Positions 7,999 to 16,761 of a stretch of 64,000 bases of DNA are shown piece after piece (the first letter of the stretch is position 1; the number at the start of each line of letters is the position of its first letter). The stretch spans positions 84,086 through 148,085 of the forward strand of contig CALVJL010000003.1 in the NCBI GenBank assembly GCA_944332075.1, written 5' to 3'. A model generated the notes under the pieces. The model was not told the DNA's origin, ran no database searches, and saw only the letters and a list, made by a program, of their open reading frames with translations. The stretch is from an uncultured Bacilli bacterium (GTDB taxonomy: Bacteria > Bacillota_I > Bacilli_A > RFN20 > CAG-449). A program made the position numbers and the translations under genes.

Positions 7999-10137
7999 CT
8001 ACCTAGTAACAATAGTTAAAGAGATTGGTTCAATGGTTAACTTCTTAATTTTGTTATTACCTTGAACTAGACCATTTCCGTCGAAAAGTAATCGGAACTC
8101 ATCGCCTAGAGGATAATCAATTACTGCATTAGAAGGATTGATATAAACCCTAACCTCTTCCAAAGCTCCAATTTCTTTTCCGTGATAAGAAATCTCTAGC
8201 GCTCCAGATGGTAAATCTTTAAAAGAAATAGTTTCCTTAATCTTTTCCTTACTAGCTAAATGGAAAAATGGATAAGATTTTCGTAAAGAAATAATATCTC
8301 TAAGATATGTAACCAAATCAAATCTTTGATCCATTAAATCATAATCAAACCCATTGATATCATCCATCGCATTATAAGAATTGTAAATACCCTTTTTCGA
8401 TTTGCCGATTTCCTGTCCTTCATGAATAAATGGAAGGCCGCAAGATAAAACCAAGGCTCCGTTAAGTAATTTAATTCTCTTTAAAAGCAATGATTCACTT
8501 TCGTAAGCATTAGATACTAACATTTTATCGAATACAGTCGCGTTATCATGGCACTCGATGAAGTTGATTGATTGAGTGACTTCTTTAAAAAGAGGTGGGA
8601 AACCAAGAGGTAACGCTGATCCTAAAAAGCAGTGTTTAAATCCATCGATATAGTTTGTATCGCCAAGCAAATAACCTTTGACCCAGAGATCGTAGTCGCC
8701 AGATTTACCCTTAACGGTATCTCTATAGCGATCGTTAAAGAAGCCGATACCGGACATTCTTAAGGCGTTATTAAGATTACTTCTCTGAGATGAAGGTAAG
8801 GTTGTCGGCATATCCCAGCCTTCGCCATACATAATAAAGTCGCTTTTAACTTCTTGACATCTTCTCTTTACTTCAAGAATCGTATCAATATCGATTAAGC
8901 CCATTAAATCAAAACGGAAGCCATCAATGCCAAATTCTTGAACCCAATATAAGCAAGAATCAACAATAAATTTTCTTGCCATCGGATGGGAAGTATTAAA
9001 CTCGTTACCGCAATAAGAACCATTTGAAAGATTCCCGTCATCGCGGAAACGGAAATAATAAGATGGGCATACTTTTTCAAAGCAAGAAGATTCCATATTG
9101 AAGACATGATTATAGACAACATCCATAATTACTCTGATTCCAGCTTTATGCAAAGCTGCTACCATCTTCTTCATTTCGATAATTCTCGCATATGGATCTT
9201 TTGAATCGGAAGAATAGCTGCCTTCAGGCACATTATAATAAAGAGGATCATATCCCCAATTATAATTTTCAAATTCATTGACATCGCATCCGGTGCAGAA
9301 ATCAAAAGACGGCATTAATTGCACATGAGTTACGCCGAGATAGCGTAAATAATCAAGGCCAATTGGATTATTATTACGAGTTTTACAAGATGGTTGAGCC
9401 AATCCTAGAAATTTTCCTTTATGGATTATTGATGTTCCGTTTTGGCTAGTCATATCGCGGACCGAGCATTCATAGATAATGCAGTCGGAAGGTGATGATA
9501 ATTTAGGCAAATAAGATTCATTTAAATCAATAACCACTTCACGCGGGTCGACGATAACACCGACACTCGACTGGCTAGTGACTGCTTTACAATATGGATC
9601 ATTAGCAATTGTAAGTTGACCATTAATTCTAACTAAAAAATAATATTGACATTTTCCTAAGTCACCGCTCGCACGTCCCTGAAATACACCAGTATCGGTA
9701 TTTTTTTCTAGGGTAACAATGTTTTCTTTTCCCTCTTTGATATATACGCAATACGCTGAAGAAGCTAATGGTGAAAAGAGGCGGAAAGTCGTGTAGTATT
9801 TATGAAAATGAGCTCCCATTACATCATCGCTTTTATATAAAGAACAAATTCGATCATTTCTCAAAAGCACTGACATATTGAGATAGCAGCAAAGATAGCG
9901 ATCATCATAAACCTTATATTCGGCACCGATAGTTAATGATGGAACATTTGTCAAAACATAATGAAAGTGGTGTCCAGTTTCGCGAGCATCCTGAATAGTT
10001 AATTCACAAATTCGAATATCATCGCAATAAAGATAGAAGTGTTTTGCGTACTGGTTTGTATAGACCTTGTGAACATGGACAGAGATAGAATTATCTTTGT
10101 TTAAGGTCGCATTAAGAATCTCATCAAAATTTGTCAT
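7999..10137 (-). CDS. pulA: Type I pullulanase, GH13
   Basis: This 712-residue debranching enzyme hydrolyses alpha-1,6 links in pullulan, glycogen or starch limit dextrins. The pullulanase signature YNWGYDP is present. It is followed by the four GH13 regions: VIMDVVYNHV (I), GFRFDLMGLID with the nucleophile Asp (II), YGEGWD with the acid/base Glu (III) and FIECHDNAT (IV). An N-terminal CBM48-like sandwich precedes the barrel. No signal peptide is seen, so it should act in the cytoplasm, for example on glycogen or imported maltodextrins. It starts 2 bases after the ftsK stop with GAGG 7 bases upstream of its ATG, so it is probably co-transcribed with ftsK. No other starch genes are nearby. Confidence 0.93.
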   Translation of the reverse strand: MTNFDEILNATLNKDNSISVHVHKVYTNQYAKHFYLYCDDIRICELTIQDARETGHHFHYVLTNVPSLTIGAEYKVYDDRYLCCYLNMSVLLRNDRICSLYKSDDVMGAHFHKYYTTFRLFSPLASSAYCVYIKEGKENIVTLEKNTDTGVFQGRASGDLGKCQYYFLVRINGQLTIANDPYCKAVTSQSSVGVIVDPREVVIDLNESYLPKLSSPSDCIIYECSVRDMTSQNGTSIIHKGKFLGLAQPSCKTRNNNPIGLDYLRYLGVTHVQLMPSFDFCTGCDVNEFENYNWGYDPLYYNVPEGSYSSDSKDPYARIIEMKKMVAALHKAGIRVIMDVVYNHVFNMESSCFEKVCPSYYFRFRDDGNLSNGSYCGNEFNTSHPMARKFIVDSCLYWVQEFGIDGFRFDLMGLIDIDTILEVKRRCQEVKSDFIMYGEGWDMPTTLPSSQRSNLNNALRMSGIGFFNDRYRDTVKGKSGDYDLWVKGYLLGDTNYIDGFKHCFLGSALPLGFPPLFKEVTQSINFIECHDNATVFDKMLVSNAYESESLLLKRIKLLNGALVLSCGLPFIHEGQEIGKSKKGIYNSYNAMDDINGFDYDLMDQRFDLVTYLRDIISLRKSYPFFHLASKEKIKETISFKDLPSGALEISYHGKEIGALEEVRVYINPSNAVIDYPLGDEFRLLFDGNGLVQGNNKIKKLTIEPISLTIVTR

Positions 10138-10139
10138 AA

Positions 10140-12554
10140 TTAATCCTCGCTTTGGTTATCTTCATTTAAGTATTCATCTGACAGAGCGCGCCTGCCGTTT
10201 CCTTTAATTATAATTCCGTCTTCTTCTAAAGCATCTAATAACCCATCAGCTCTAGCAAAGCCAATTTTAAAAGCATTTTGAATCTTTGTTGGAGTACATT
10301 TACCAGTTTCTAAAACATAATTTTTGACTGCTGGATATAGTTCATCATCATGGAAATCTTTAACGCTTTCATTAATCAAATCATAAGCAGTTGGAGCCTT
10401 TGATGATAAATCAAACTTTGGATCGTAATGAACTACCGCATATTTTTTAATATGTTCACAGACAGCATAGATTTCTTTTCCATCGATATAAGCTGACTGG
10501 ACTCTAAGCAGTGATTTCGGTGAAGGCAAACGGGCGAGTAAGTCTCCTTTTCCCATTAAGTTTTCCGCGCCATCTTCATCAATAATAATTCGTGACTCCA
10601 ATGACGATGAAACCGATAAAGCGATTCTCGAAGGAATATTTGCTTTGATTTCACCAGTAATGATTTTGGCTGATGGTCTTTGGGTAGCAATGACCATATA
10701 AATTCCACACGCACGAGCTTTTTGAGCCAAGCGTTGAATAAATTTGCTTGTCTCTTTATCGCCATCAGACATAAAGTCAGCAAACTCATCACAAATCATA
10801 ACAATATATGGTATCTTTGGATAATTTTTTTCTTCGCAAACTTCAAGATATTCTTTATAGTTAGCAGCACCTTCGCCCTTTTCAGCAAATAAATCGTAAC
10901 GGCTTTCCATTTCTTCAACTAATTTTTTCAAGGCAATTTTTCCTTGATCAGTCGATGTGATAACCGGGCAGAGCAAATGCGGTAAATTTTGATAACGCAA
11001 GAATTCAACTCGCTTAGGGTCGATAAGCATAAGTTTTAATTCATCTGGTTTATTTCTCATTATTAATGAGGTAATAATGTTATGAATAAATACTGATTTA
11101 CCAGAACCTGTAGTTCCAGCGATTAATAAGTGAGGCATATCATCAAGTTTGCAAGAAATAACTTTACCTGAAATATCTTTGCCCAATGGGAACAATAATT
11201 TATCTTTGGTATTATCAGCAATTGACTGCATACAATCTTTAAATGATACTAAATCGGAAGTTTTGTTTCCAACTTCAATTCCGCATGTATCCTTACCTTC
11301 AATAATTGTTTCAATTCTTACTGTTTTATTACCTTCTAAGCGAACTCCTAAATCAGTTTCAAGATTATTGAGGACACTAGTTTTAACATTGTGGTTGAGT
11401 TTCACATCAAATCGAGTGACTGAAGGGCCAATCGTATAAGAAATAACTGATGCTCCGATATCAAAGTCGCGGAAGCATTCGTTTATTTTCTTAGCTCTCT
11501 CATCAGCAATTGCAATTTTTTCTTGTAAATTATTATTTACGACTCTATCTTTTAGCAAATCAAGGCTCGGATAGACGTATGGTCCATCGTATTCTTCTTC
11601 TGGAGTAATTGTTTCGATTGTTTCTTTTTCTGATTTTTTATTAAAGAAAGAATCAAACTTATCGTTTTTATAGGTATCGACAATTCTCGGCTCTCTCTTA
11701 TTAGTTTTCTTTTCTTCCATTTTTTTCATCGCTTCTTCATGTGAAGGATCAGAGAAAGAAAACGAATTTGGTTTGATTTCTTCTTTAACTAAATTAACAT
11801 CATTGACAATCGGTTCTTTGATATTCTCAACGAGTTTTTCACTTGGTTGGGCAATTTTCTTTGTTGGTACATAGGCTTCCATCTCTTCTTCAATCTTTTC
11901 AACATGAATTTCTCTTTTTAATGGAGATTCAATACTCGGAGAAGAATAATCCGTTTCGGTCTTTTTTAATTCCTTTTCTTTTTCACGAATAGTCTTAACT
12001 TCATTTTTTACGCTGACTAAATGCGAGATTAACTGACTTATCGGCAGAAGCAAAACAAAGACTGCTCCTAAGAAAATTAATAAAGCCGAAACAATCAAAG
12101 AACCAATACTAGAAAAGGCAGTAGTTAAAGCCGCCGAAAAAAAGTATCCGACAAATCCACCATTAAGAGATGAGACAATATCACCAAAAGAAGTAAAAGC
12201 AAAATTACTAGACTTTATAGAACTAACTAAATCATTGTAGAAAGAGAAAAAATTACTCATATTGAGTCCATCGCTCTGACTAAGTCCTATAGTTAATCCT
12301 AAGAAAAGTAAAATTACTCCGGTTAACGAAATAATTTTAATCTTCTTGCGAATAAAAATTCTATTAAGTCCATCAAGAAAGAGAAAAATACTTACTAAAA
12401 AATAAATTGCTCCAAAAAGATATGCTAAAACAAATGTTAGAAACTTAGAAATAAATCCAACATTGATGAAAGCGATAATAGCAATAACGATTTCTAAAAT
12501 ACCAAATAATATTCTTGTAACCCTCAAAGAGGTCTTATTTTTTTCTTTCTTCAT
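10140..12554 (-). CDS. ftsK: DNA translocase FtsK/SpoIIIE
   Basis: This 804-residue membrane-anchored motor pumps chromosomal DNA through the closing division septum. Four or five hydrophobic segments occupy roughly residues 10-190, followed by a charged linker (~190-330). The RecA-like motor follows, with Walker A IAGTTGSGKS, a Walker B region PYIVMICDEFADFM, and the DPKRVEFLRYQNLPHL stretch typical of FtsK. The C-terminal winged-helix gamma domain (AVKNYVLETGKCTPTKIQNAFKIG) reads orientation sequences. The domain order and length are normal for the SpoIIIE/FtsK type of Firmicutes. A terminator of the mraZ operon lies just upstream, so ftsK should have its own promoter within 12555-12650. 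Confidence 0.95.
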   Translation of the reverse strand: MKKEKNKTSLRVTRILFGILEIVIAIIAFINVGFISKFLTFVLAYLFGAIYFLVSIFLFLDGLNRIFIRKKIKIISLTGVILLFLGLTIGLSQSDGLNMSNFFSFYNDLVSSIKSSNFAFTSFGDIVSSLNGGFVGYFFSAALTTAFSSIGSLIVSALLIFLGAVFVLLLPISQLISHLVSVKNEVKTIREKEKELKKTETDYSSPSIESPLKREIHVEKIEEEMEAYVPTKKIAQPSEKLVENIKEPIVNDVNLVKEEIKPNSFSFSDPSHEEAMKKMEEKKTNKREPRIVDTYKNDKFDSFFNKKSEKETIETITPEEEYDGPYVYPSLDLLKDRVVNNNLQEKIAIADERAKKINECFRDFDIGASVISYTIGPSVTRFDVKLNHNVKTSVLNNLETDLGVRLEGNKTVRIETIIEGKDTCGIEVGNKTSDLVSFKDCMQSIADNTKDKLLFPLGKDISGKVISCKLDDMPHLLIAGTTGSGKSVFIHNIITSLIMRNKPDELKLMLIDPKRVEFLRYQNLPHLLCPVITSTDQGKIALKKLVEEMESRYDLFAEKGEGAANYKEYLEVCEEKNYPKIPYIVMICDEFADFMSDGDKETSKFIQRLAQKARACGIYMVIATQRPSAKIITGEIKANIPSRIALSVSSSLESRIIIDEDGAENLMGKGDLLARLPSPKSLLRVQSAYIDGKEIYAVCEHIKKYAVVHYDPKFDLSSKAPTAYDLINESVKDFHDDELYPAVKNYVLETGKCTPTKIQNAFKIGFARADGLLDALEEDGIIIKGNGRRALSDEYLNEDNQSED

Positions 12555-12654
12555 AAATTAATAATACTATGTTTTTTCTGAGATAAAAAGATTATCATAA
12601 ATACTTTAATAATTTATTTTTTTGATATATATCTAGATATTTTTTTCTTTTTCG

Positions 12655-12688
12655 ACAAAAGAAAAAGTTTGCTTTTAGGGGCAAACTT
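12655..12688 (-). terminator. Rho-independent terminator of the mraZ operon
   Basis: AAGTTTGC and GCAAACTT form an 8-bp stem around an 8-base loop, followed on the minus strand by TTTTTCTTTT. It begins inside the TAA stop of the small membrane gene and separates it from ftsK. Confidence 0.82.
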
Positions 12689-12893
12689 ATTCATACTTTT
12701 TTTGATTCTTCCAAAGGTAGATAACAGTAAATAAACATCCGATCACGATGATTATTGAGCCATATATCACATATGGAAGAATATTTGGTGCGAGTTGCAT
12801 GTAATTCGATATCGCCTTAATGGCAATAAACCCGATCAGCAATGCAAGCATAGAGATATCGCACGCGAGTAAAATTCTTAATGCTCTCTTCAT
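12687..12893 (-). CDS. Small two-TM membrane protein in the mraZ operon
   Basis: About 68 residues from the ATG at 12893 (MKRALRILL). ATG 12902 and GTG 12920 are in-frame alternatives, but the AAGGGG motif is spaced best for 12893. Two transmembrane segments (RILLACDISMLALLIGFIAI and ILPYVIYGSIIIVIGCLFTV) are joined by a short loop, with a basic C-terminal tail (WKNQKKYE). I do not recognise a family. It follows the ftsL-like gene directly, in a position where ftsI or mraY would be found in a complete division-and-cell-wall cluster, and it ends inside the operon terminator. A divisome accessory role is guesswork. Confidence 0.62.
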   Translation of the reverse strand: MKRALRILLACDISMLALLIGFIAIKAISNYMQLAPNILPYVIYGSIIIVIGCLFTVIYLWKNQKKYE

Positions 12894-12922
12894 CTCGATC
12901 ATTCCCCTTTTCGTTTTCACGA

Positions 12923-13150
12923 CTAATCGATAATGACGATATCATCTGCTTCTTGACTTTGCACTTGATTTTGAACCCGCTCGCTTTGGGTCATCGCAAC
13001 AGCTAATTCCTGATTGGTGTTAATGATGTTAAATAATGAGGCTCCACCAATTACGATAGTAAGCAAGAATAGCGCTAGTCCGACAATACCTAAACGGAAG
13101 CAGATATAATCAAACTTCGTTTTATTTACTTTGCTGGTTTTGTTTTTCAT
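12923..13150 (-). CDS. FtsL-like single-pass division protein candidate
   Basis: This 75-residue bitopic protein has a basic N-terminus (KNKTSKVNKTKF), one transmembrane segment at residues ~18-40 and a short polar extracytoplasmic tail with a heptad-like stretch (NTNQELAVAMTQSERVQNQVQSQ). This topology, the tiny size and the position directly after rsmH are those of FtsL in Firmicutes. Sequence conservation of FtsL is always low, so the call rests mostly on synteny and topology. The coiled coil is shorter than in Bacillus FtsL. A ribosome site AGGAAG precedes the ATG, and rsmH ends 5 bases upstream. Confidence 0.6.
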   Translation of the reverse strand: MKNKTSKVNKTKFDYICFRLGIVGLALFLLTIVIGGASLFNIINTNQELAVAMTQSERVQNQVQSQEADDIVIID

Positions 13151-13155
13151 AAATT

Positions 13156-14079
13156 CTACTTCCTTTCTAGCACGCGGAGATGTGCGCTTTTACTACGCGG
13201 ATTGGCTTCAATCTCTTCTTTAGAAGGGTTAATCACCTTTCTGGTAACTAATGTGAATTCCGTTTTACGAGGTTCGCTAGGTAAGGTGCGAGATCCTTCC
13301 CCTTGGTAAGTGTATTTTCGGAAAATATTTTTCACGATTCGGTCTTCGAGGGAATTAAAGGAAATAACGCAGAGACGACCATGGTGATCCAGCATATTAA
13401 TCGCGGCTTCTAAACCTCTTTCTAGAACTGCGAGTTCATCATTGACCTCAATTCTAATCGCCTGGAATACTTGTTTAGCCGGATGGCCTTTCTTTTCCAA
13501 AGCTTTAAACGGTAATGAAGCTTTAATTATATCGACAAGTTCAAATGTTGTCTCAATTTTTTTCTTTAATCGTTCCCTAACGATGTTAGAAGCGATTTGA
13601 TAGGAGTATTTCTCCTCGCCATACTCTTTGAAGATGCGTGTTAACTCTTCAAGAGAATAATCATTGACTACTTGATAAGCAGTTAAATTTTTATCGCGAT
13701 CCATTCTCATATCAAGCTTTGCATCGTAACGATACGAGAACCCGCGGTCACCTTCGTCAAACTGAGCTGAGGACACACCGAGATCGAAGATTGCACCGGA
13801 TATTTTATCCACATTTCTCTTTTTTAATTCTGAAGCGAGATTTTCGAAGTTGGCATGAATAATTTCGTAACGCGAAGATATCTTTGCTAGACGCGCTCTA
13901 CTTTCTTCAATTGCCTGTTCATCTTGGTCAAAGCAGTAAAGGAATCCATCCTTGAGTAGCGACAAGATCTTAGAGGAGTGCCCTCCGCGACCTAATGTAG
14001 CATCAACATATGTGCCGCTTGGGTTAATCTCAAGATTAGCTATGGTTTCCTGAAGGAGGACAGGAACATGGCTATACAT
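13156..14079 (-). CDS. rsmH: 16S rRNA (cytosine-1402-N4) methyltransferase
   Basis: RsmH (MraW) methylates C1402 in the decoding centre of 16S rRNA using SAM. The protein opens MYSHVPVLLQETI and contains the SAM-binding YVDATLGRGGHSS, then GAIFDLGVSSAQFDEGDRGFSYR, KGHPAKQVFQAIRIEVN and VISFNSLEDRIVK, all family hallmarks. The frame is open for 72 more codons upstream inside mraZ, but homology starts at the ATG at 14079. That gives 307 residues, the usual length, with GGAGG inside mraZ as its ribosome site. It overlaps the mraZ end by 8 bases. Confidence 0.96.
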   Translation of the reverse strand: MYSHVPVLLQETIANLEINPSGTYVDATLGRGGHSSKILSLLKDGFLYCFDQDEQAIEESRARLAKISSRYEIIHANFENLASELKKRNVDKISGAIFDLGVSSAQFDEGDRGFSYRYDAKLDMRMDRDKNLTAYQVVNDYSLEELTRIFKEYGEEKYSYQIASNIVRERLKKKIETTFELVDIIKASLPFKALEKKGHPAKQVFQAIRIEVNDELAVLERGLEAAINMLDHHGRLCVISFNSLEDRIVKNIFRKYTYQGEGSRTLPSEPRKTEFTLVTRKVINPSKEEIEANPRSKSAHLRVLERK

Positions 14080-14518
14080 TCTTATCTTCCTTTTGTGCGA
14101 TAGCCTGTGCATTGGCTTCGAATGACGCATCATCATTAGCTGAGACTTGTGAATAGATATCTTTGTCCCAGATCTCAACGTGATCATAATTACCGACGAC
14201 AACAACATCTTTGGTGATGTGAGCTCTGGAAAGATGATCCTTGCTGAGTGTGATCCGTCCGACTTTATCGAATTCATAATCCATTGAGGAAGCAAAGAAA
14301 GTTCTCTTGTAGGTTCTCTCTTCTGGCACTAATTCGTTAAGTCGAGCATTTTTTTCACTTAATTCAATGAAGGTTTCTTCTGGATATAAGCAAAGGCAAT
14401 TATCAAAACCTTTGGTAACATAACATCTACTACCAATTATATCCCTCATTTTCTGAGGAAGTATTAATCGCGACTTCTCGTCGAGATGGTAAAAGTATGT
14501 TCCAAAGAATATTTGCAT
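14072..14518 (-). CDS. mraZ: Transcriptional regulator / nucleoid protein MraZ
   Basis: This 148-residue protein belongs to the AbrB-like MraZ family, which binds repeats in its own promoter and controls the division gene cluster. The two SpoVT-AbrB-like halves are visible: YFYHLDEKSRLILPQKMRD near the start and YEFDKVGRITLSKDHL in the middle, each with the DxKGRL-like core (here DEKSRL and DKVGRI). An in-frame GTG at 14533 exists, but it lies inside the ribosome site (GGGAG, 8 bases before the ATG at 14518), so the ATG is used. It heads the mraZ-rsmH-ftsL-like operon and overlaps rsmH. Confidence 0.93.
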   Translation of the reverse strand: MQIFFGTYFYHLDEKSRLILPQKMRDIIGSRCYVTKGFDNCLCLYPEETFIELSEKNARLNELVPEERTYKRTFFASSMDYEFDKVGRITLSKDHLSRAHITKDVVVVGNYDHVEIWDKDIYSQVSANDDASFEANAQAIAQKEDKNV

Positions 14519-14528
14519 TACACTTTCT

Positions 14529-14572
14529 CCCACCAGATACCCTTATTATACCCTAATCTCCCACTTATGCAA
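14529..14572 (-). promoter_or_regulatory. mraZ promoter with MraZ-box-like GGG repeats
   Basis: On the minus strand, -35 TTGCAT (14567-14572) and -10 TATAAT (14545-14550) are 16 bases apart. Four GGG cores (14560-62, 14551-53, 14540-42, 14529-31) recur with a 9-11 base period across the promoter and up to the ribosome site. Two of them are inside GTGGGAG. MraZ is known to bind short G-rich repeats at about one helical turn, so these are probably its own operators. Confidence 0.75.
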
Positions 14573-14624
14573 TAGATTTTATACATTATTTGCTAAAAAT
14601 TGATTTTTGCCTATAAATTTAGTC

Positions 14625-14656
14625 AGAAAAAAAGTTCAGGCTGCAAACCTGAACTT
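14625..14656 (-). terminator. Terminator after yceD
   Basis: AAGTTCAGG and CCTGAACTT form a 9-bp stem with a 7-base loop (14632-14656), followed on the minus strand by a run of T. It ends the recJ-to-yceD transcription unit before the mraZ promoter. Confidence 0.88.
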
Positions 14657-14664
14657 ACCACATT

Positions 14665-15174
14665 TTAACTTTTTTTCTCGTCATCGCTAAACATTGAAGC
14701 TAAATCTGAGAATGGAGAAGTATTTTCTTGATGCTTTTTATACATATCTTCAGTAATTACTTCCCACCCGTCTCCACTAAAGGTCTCTTTTTCATCTTCA
14801 CCAACAATTTTTAAAGGGAGTGACGACAAAATTAAAGATGTTACCAATTCATCAAGATCGAGCTCATCGCCTTCGAGAATATATATATCGTCGCTAAGGT
14901 CTTCTTCTTTATCGTATGCAATCGTGAGGTCATCATTAACATTTAACGGATAGGTTAATGGCTTTAACGTTCTTGTTGAAGCTAAGGTTAACGTTCCTTT
15001 AATTTCAATTTTCATGATAGTTAAATATGAAACATATTGAACAGTAACTTTTACTTTTAGAGGTGATGATTCTAAAATTAACTGATTATTATCAATGACT
15101 TCTTTTGGTAATATGAAATCAAAAAGGTATTCTCTAATCTTGTTTGAAGTCAATTCCTGCTTAGATAATTTCAT
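14665..15174 (-). CDS. yceD: YceD/DUF177 family protein
   Basis: This 169-residue protein fits the DUF177 (YceD) family: an N-terminal hydrophobic/acidic domain, a conserved strand pair IEIKGTLTLASTRTLKPLTYPL, and an acidic stretch ending in ELDLDELVTSLILSSLPLKIV. The Cys pair often present in the middle strand is absent, as in some Mollicutes members (from memory). YceD is linked to 23S rRNA/ribosome maturation and usually precedes rpmF (L32). Here no rpmF follows; a terminator comes directly after. It overlaps thyX by 14 bases and ends the long recJ-ftsQAZ-pheST unit. Confidence 0.78.
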   Translation of the reverse strand: MKLSKQELTSNKIREYLFDFILPKEVIDNNQLILESSPLKVKVTVQYVSYLTIMKIEIKGTLTLASTRTLKPLTYPLNVNDDLTIAYDKEEDLSDDIYILEGDELDLDELVTSLILSSLPLKIVGEDEKETFSGDGWEVITEDMYKKHQENTSPFSDLASMFSDDEKKS

Positions 15175-16045
15175 TGATGTATCCTTTCTTTAAAAAATAT
15201 TCTCTCACTTGATTCATAATAAAGCGGATATCCGGATGAGCGCGCTCTGAGCAGCGCAATTCAAAAATTAATTTCCATTCTTGAATTGATGCAGTAACAA
15301 CGATTTCAGTTTTTAACGAATTCGGTAAAACGCTTCTTGCCACCTGCGGAGTTGTGACATTTAAGAGTTCAAAATAAGATTTTTCGGCGTTTTCCATCGC
15401 CTTAGTCCAAATTGGTAATCCTTCATCTGGTAAAGTAATCGGCTTAATAACAGAAATTTCATTATTGAACTTATCTTTTGAATAATTGCAATAGCGAGTC
15501 GATTCTTGTGAGTAACTAGCTAAGCGATGGCGAACTAATTCATGAGTAACTCCGCGATCGGTAATCAAGCTAATAGTCACATATTGATGCATTTCTCTCT
15601 CGCTGGCTGATAAAAGTGAAAAGTCGGTTATTAATTCAATTTTAAACTCTTCTTCTCCGCGTTTTTTATCAAAAAGTAATGGGTAATTTTTTTCTAAGAA
15701 ATAAGCGAAGGTTTTTAATTCGCTAGGAAAAACATCTTTTTGGTATTGCGTTAAAAATGCGCGGACATTAAATGAGACAAGAGGTTCGCTTTCGTATGAA
15801 AGATGAAAAAACGGAACATCGATCTCTTTTAATATATGATAGTATGGTTCCTCTAAACGGAAACAAAAGTTATAATGCTCTAAAACTGAGCCATGGTTGT
15901 TAAGGCAGATTTTCTTAACAAATTGATAAGCGGAATCCTCAGTTATTTTATCCTCGGATTTATAACAAACTCTTCCGCACATCTCAATTTTTTGGTAAAG
16001 GCGGTTTTCCGTTATTTCTTTAAAACTAGGACTGACGATTTTCAT
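15161..16045 (-). CDS. thyX: Flavin-dependent thymidylate synthase ThyX
   Basis: This 294-residue FAD enzyme makes dTMP from dUMP with methylene-tetrahydrofolate. The diagnostic ThyX motif appears as RHRLASYSQESTRY (residues 172-185). HGSVLEHYNFCFRL near residue 51 supplies the conserved HxxxxEH-like flavin/folate site. It overlaps the upstream HAD gene by 4 bases (ATGA) and the downstream yceD by 14. Whether a ThyA/folA pair is also present in this genome cannot be seen from the window. Confidence 0.95.
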   Translation of the reverse strand: MKIVSPSFKEITENRLYQKIEMCGRVCYKSEDKITEDSAYQFVKKICLNNHGSVLEHYNFCFRLEEPYYHILKEIDVPFFHLSYESEPLVSFNVRAFLTQYQKDVFPSELKTFAYFLEKNYPLLFDKKRGEEEFKIELITDFSLLSASEREMHQYVTISLITDRGVTHELVRHRLASYSQESTRYCNYSKDKFNNEISVIKPITLPDEGLPIWTKAMENAEKSYFELLNVTTPQVARSVLPNSLKTEIVVTASIQEWKLIFELRCSERAHPDIRFIMNQVREYFLKKGYINEII

Positions 16046-16761
16046 TTAAATATTCTCCTAATATAATCATATAATTCCTGGCTAGTGCCCTTGTTAACAA
16101 CATTTTTCTCATTTCCATGACGCGAAAGTAGGCAATCGGTTACTAAATATGTTTGACATCCGAGCATACTAGCGCACATATCTTCTTCGACATCATTGCC
16201 AATCATTAGCATTTCTTCTGGCTGAATTTTTAATCTCTCAAGAATTTCGTGATAATAATTTAAATCTGGTTTAATATAATGAAAGTCTTCGCCAAAAGTG
16301 ACAAAAAGAAAATCATTATAGTTGATATCACCCCATTGCATTCTCGCTAGAATCCCTTCATGCGGAAATAAAGGATTTGTCGCAATAATCATTTTGATAT
16401 TTTTTTCTTTTAAATATTCAATTACTTTTTTTAAATTCGGATTACCAACGACTAAATCTTTGAGAGAATTAAAATCGGTTTGATAGTATTCGCTGACAAG
16501 TCTCTTCATTAAATCTTTATCAAAAGGAAAATAATTTTCTAATGCTTGATAAAATTTATCATAGGCTGAACTGCCATTATCGATTTTCAAAATATCTTCC
16601 ATTGATTGCAAAAGTCCGTATCCAAACGTCTTTTCATCAATAGCGAGTTCGCTATGATTGCAAAGATATTTATATAATGATTTGAGATATGCTTTAATAA
16701 ATTCTTTAATGGAAAAATCAATTAGTGTTCCATCAAGATCAAAAGCCACAACTTTAATCAT
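16042..16761 (-). CDS. HAD-family hydrolase (YjjG/phosphatase-like)
   Basis: This 239-residue phosphatase has the HAD motifs VAFDLDGTLID (nucleophile Asp8 and acid/base Asp10), IIATNP (motif II), KPDLNYYHEIL (motif III Lys) and MIGNDVEEDM (motif IV acidic residues). A helical cap lies between residues ~15 and 90. The substrate is unknown. YjjG-type nucleotidases act on pyrimidine monophosphates, and the neighbouring thyX would suit that, but this is inference. It overlaps pheT and thyX by 4 bases each. Confidence 0.85.
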   Translation of the reverse strand: MIKVVAFDLDGTLIDFSIKEFIKAYLKSLYKYLCNHSELAIDEKTFGYGLLQSMEDILKIDNGSSAYDKFYQALENYFPFDKDLMKRLVSEYYQTDFNSLKDLVVGNPNLKKVIEYLKEKNIKMIIATNPLFPHEGILARMQWGDINYNDFLFVTFGEDFHYIKPDLNYYHEILERLKIQPEEMLMIGNDVEEDMCASMLGCQTYLVTDCLLSRHGNEKNVVNKGTSQELYDYIRRIFK

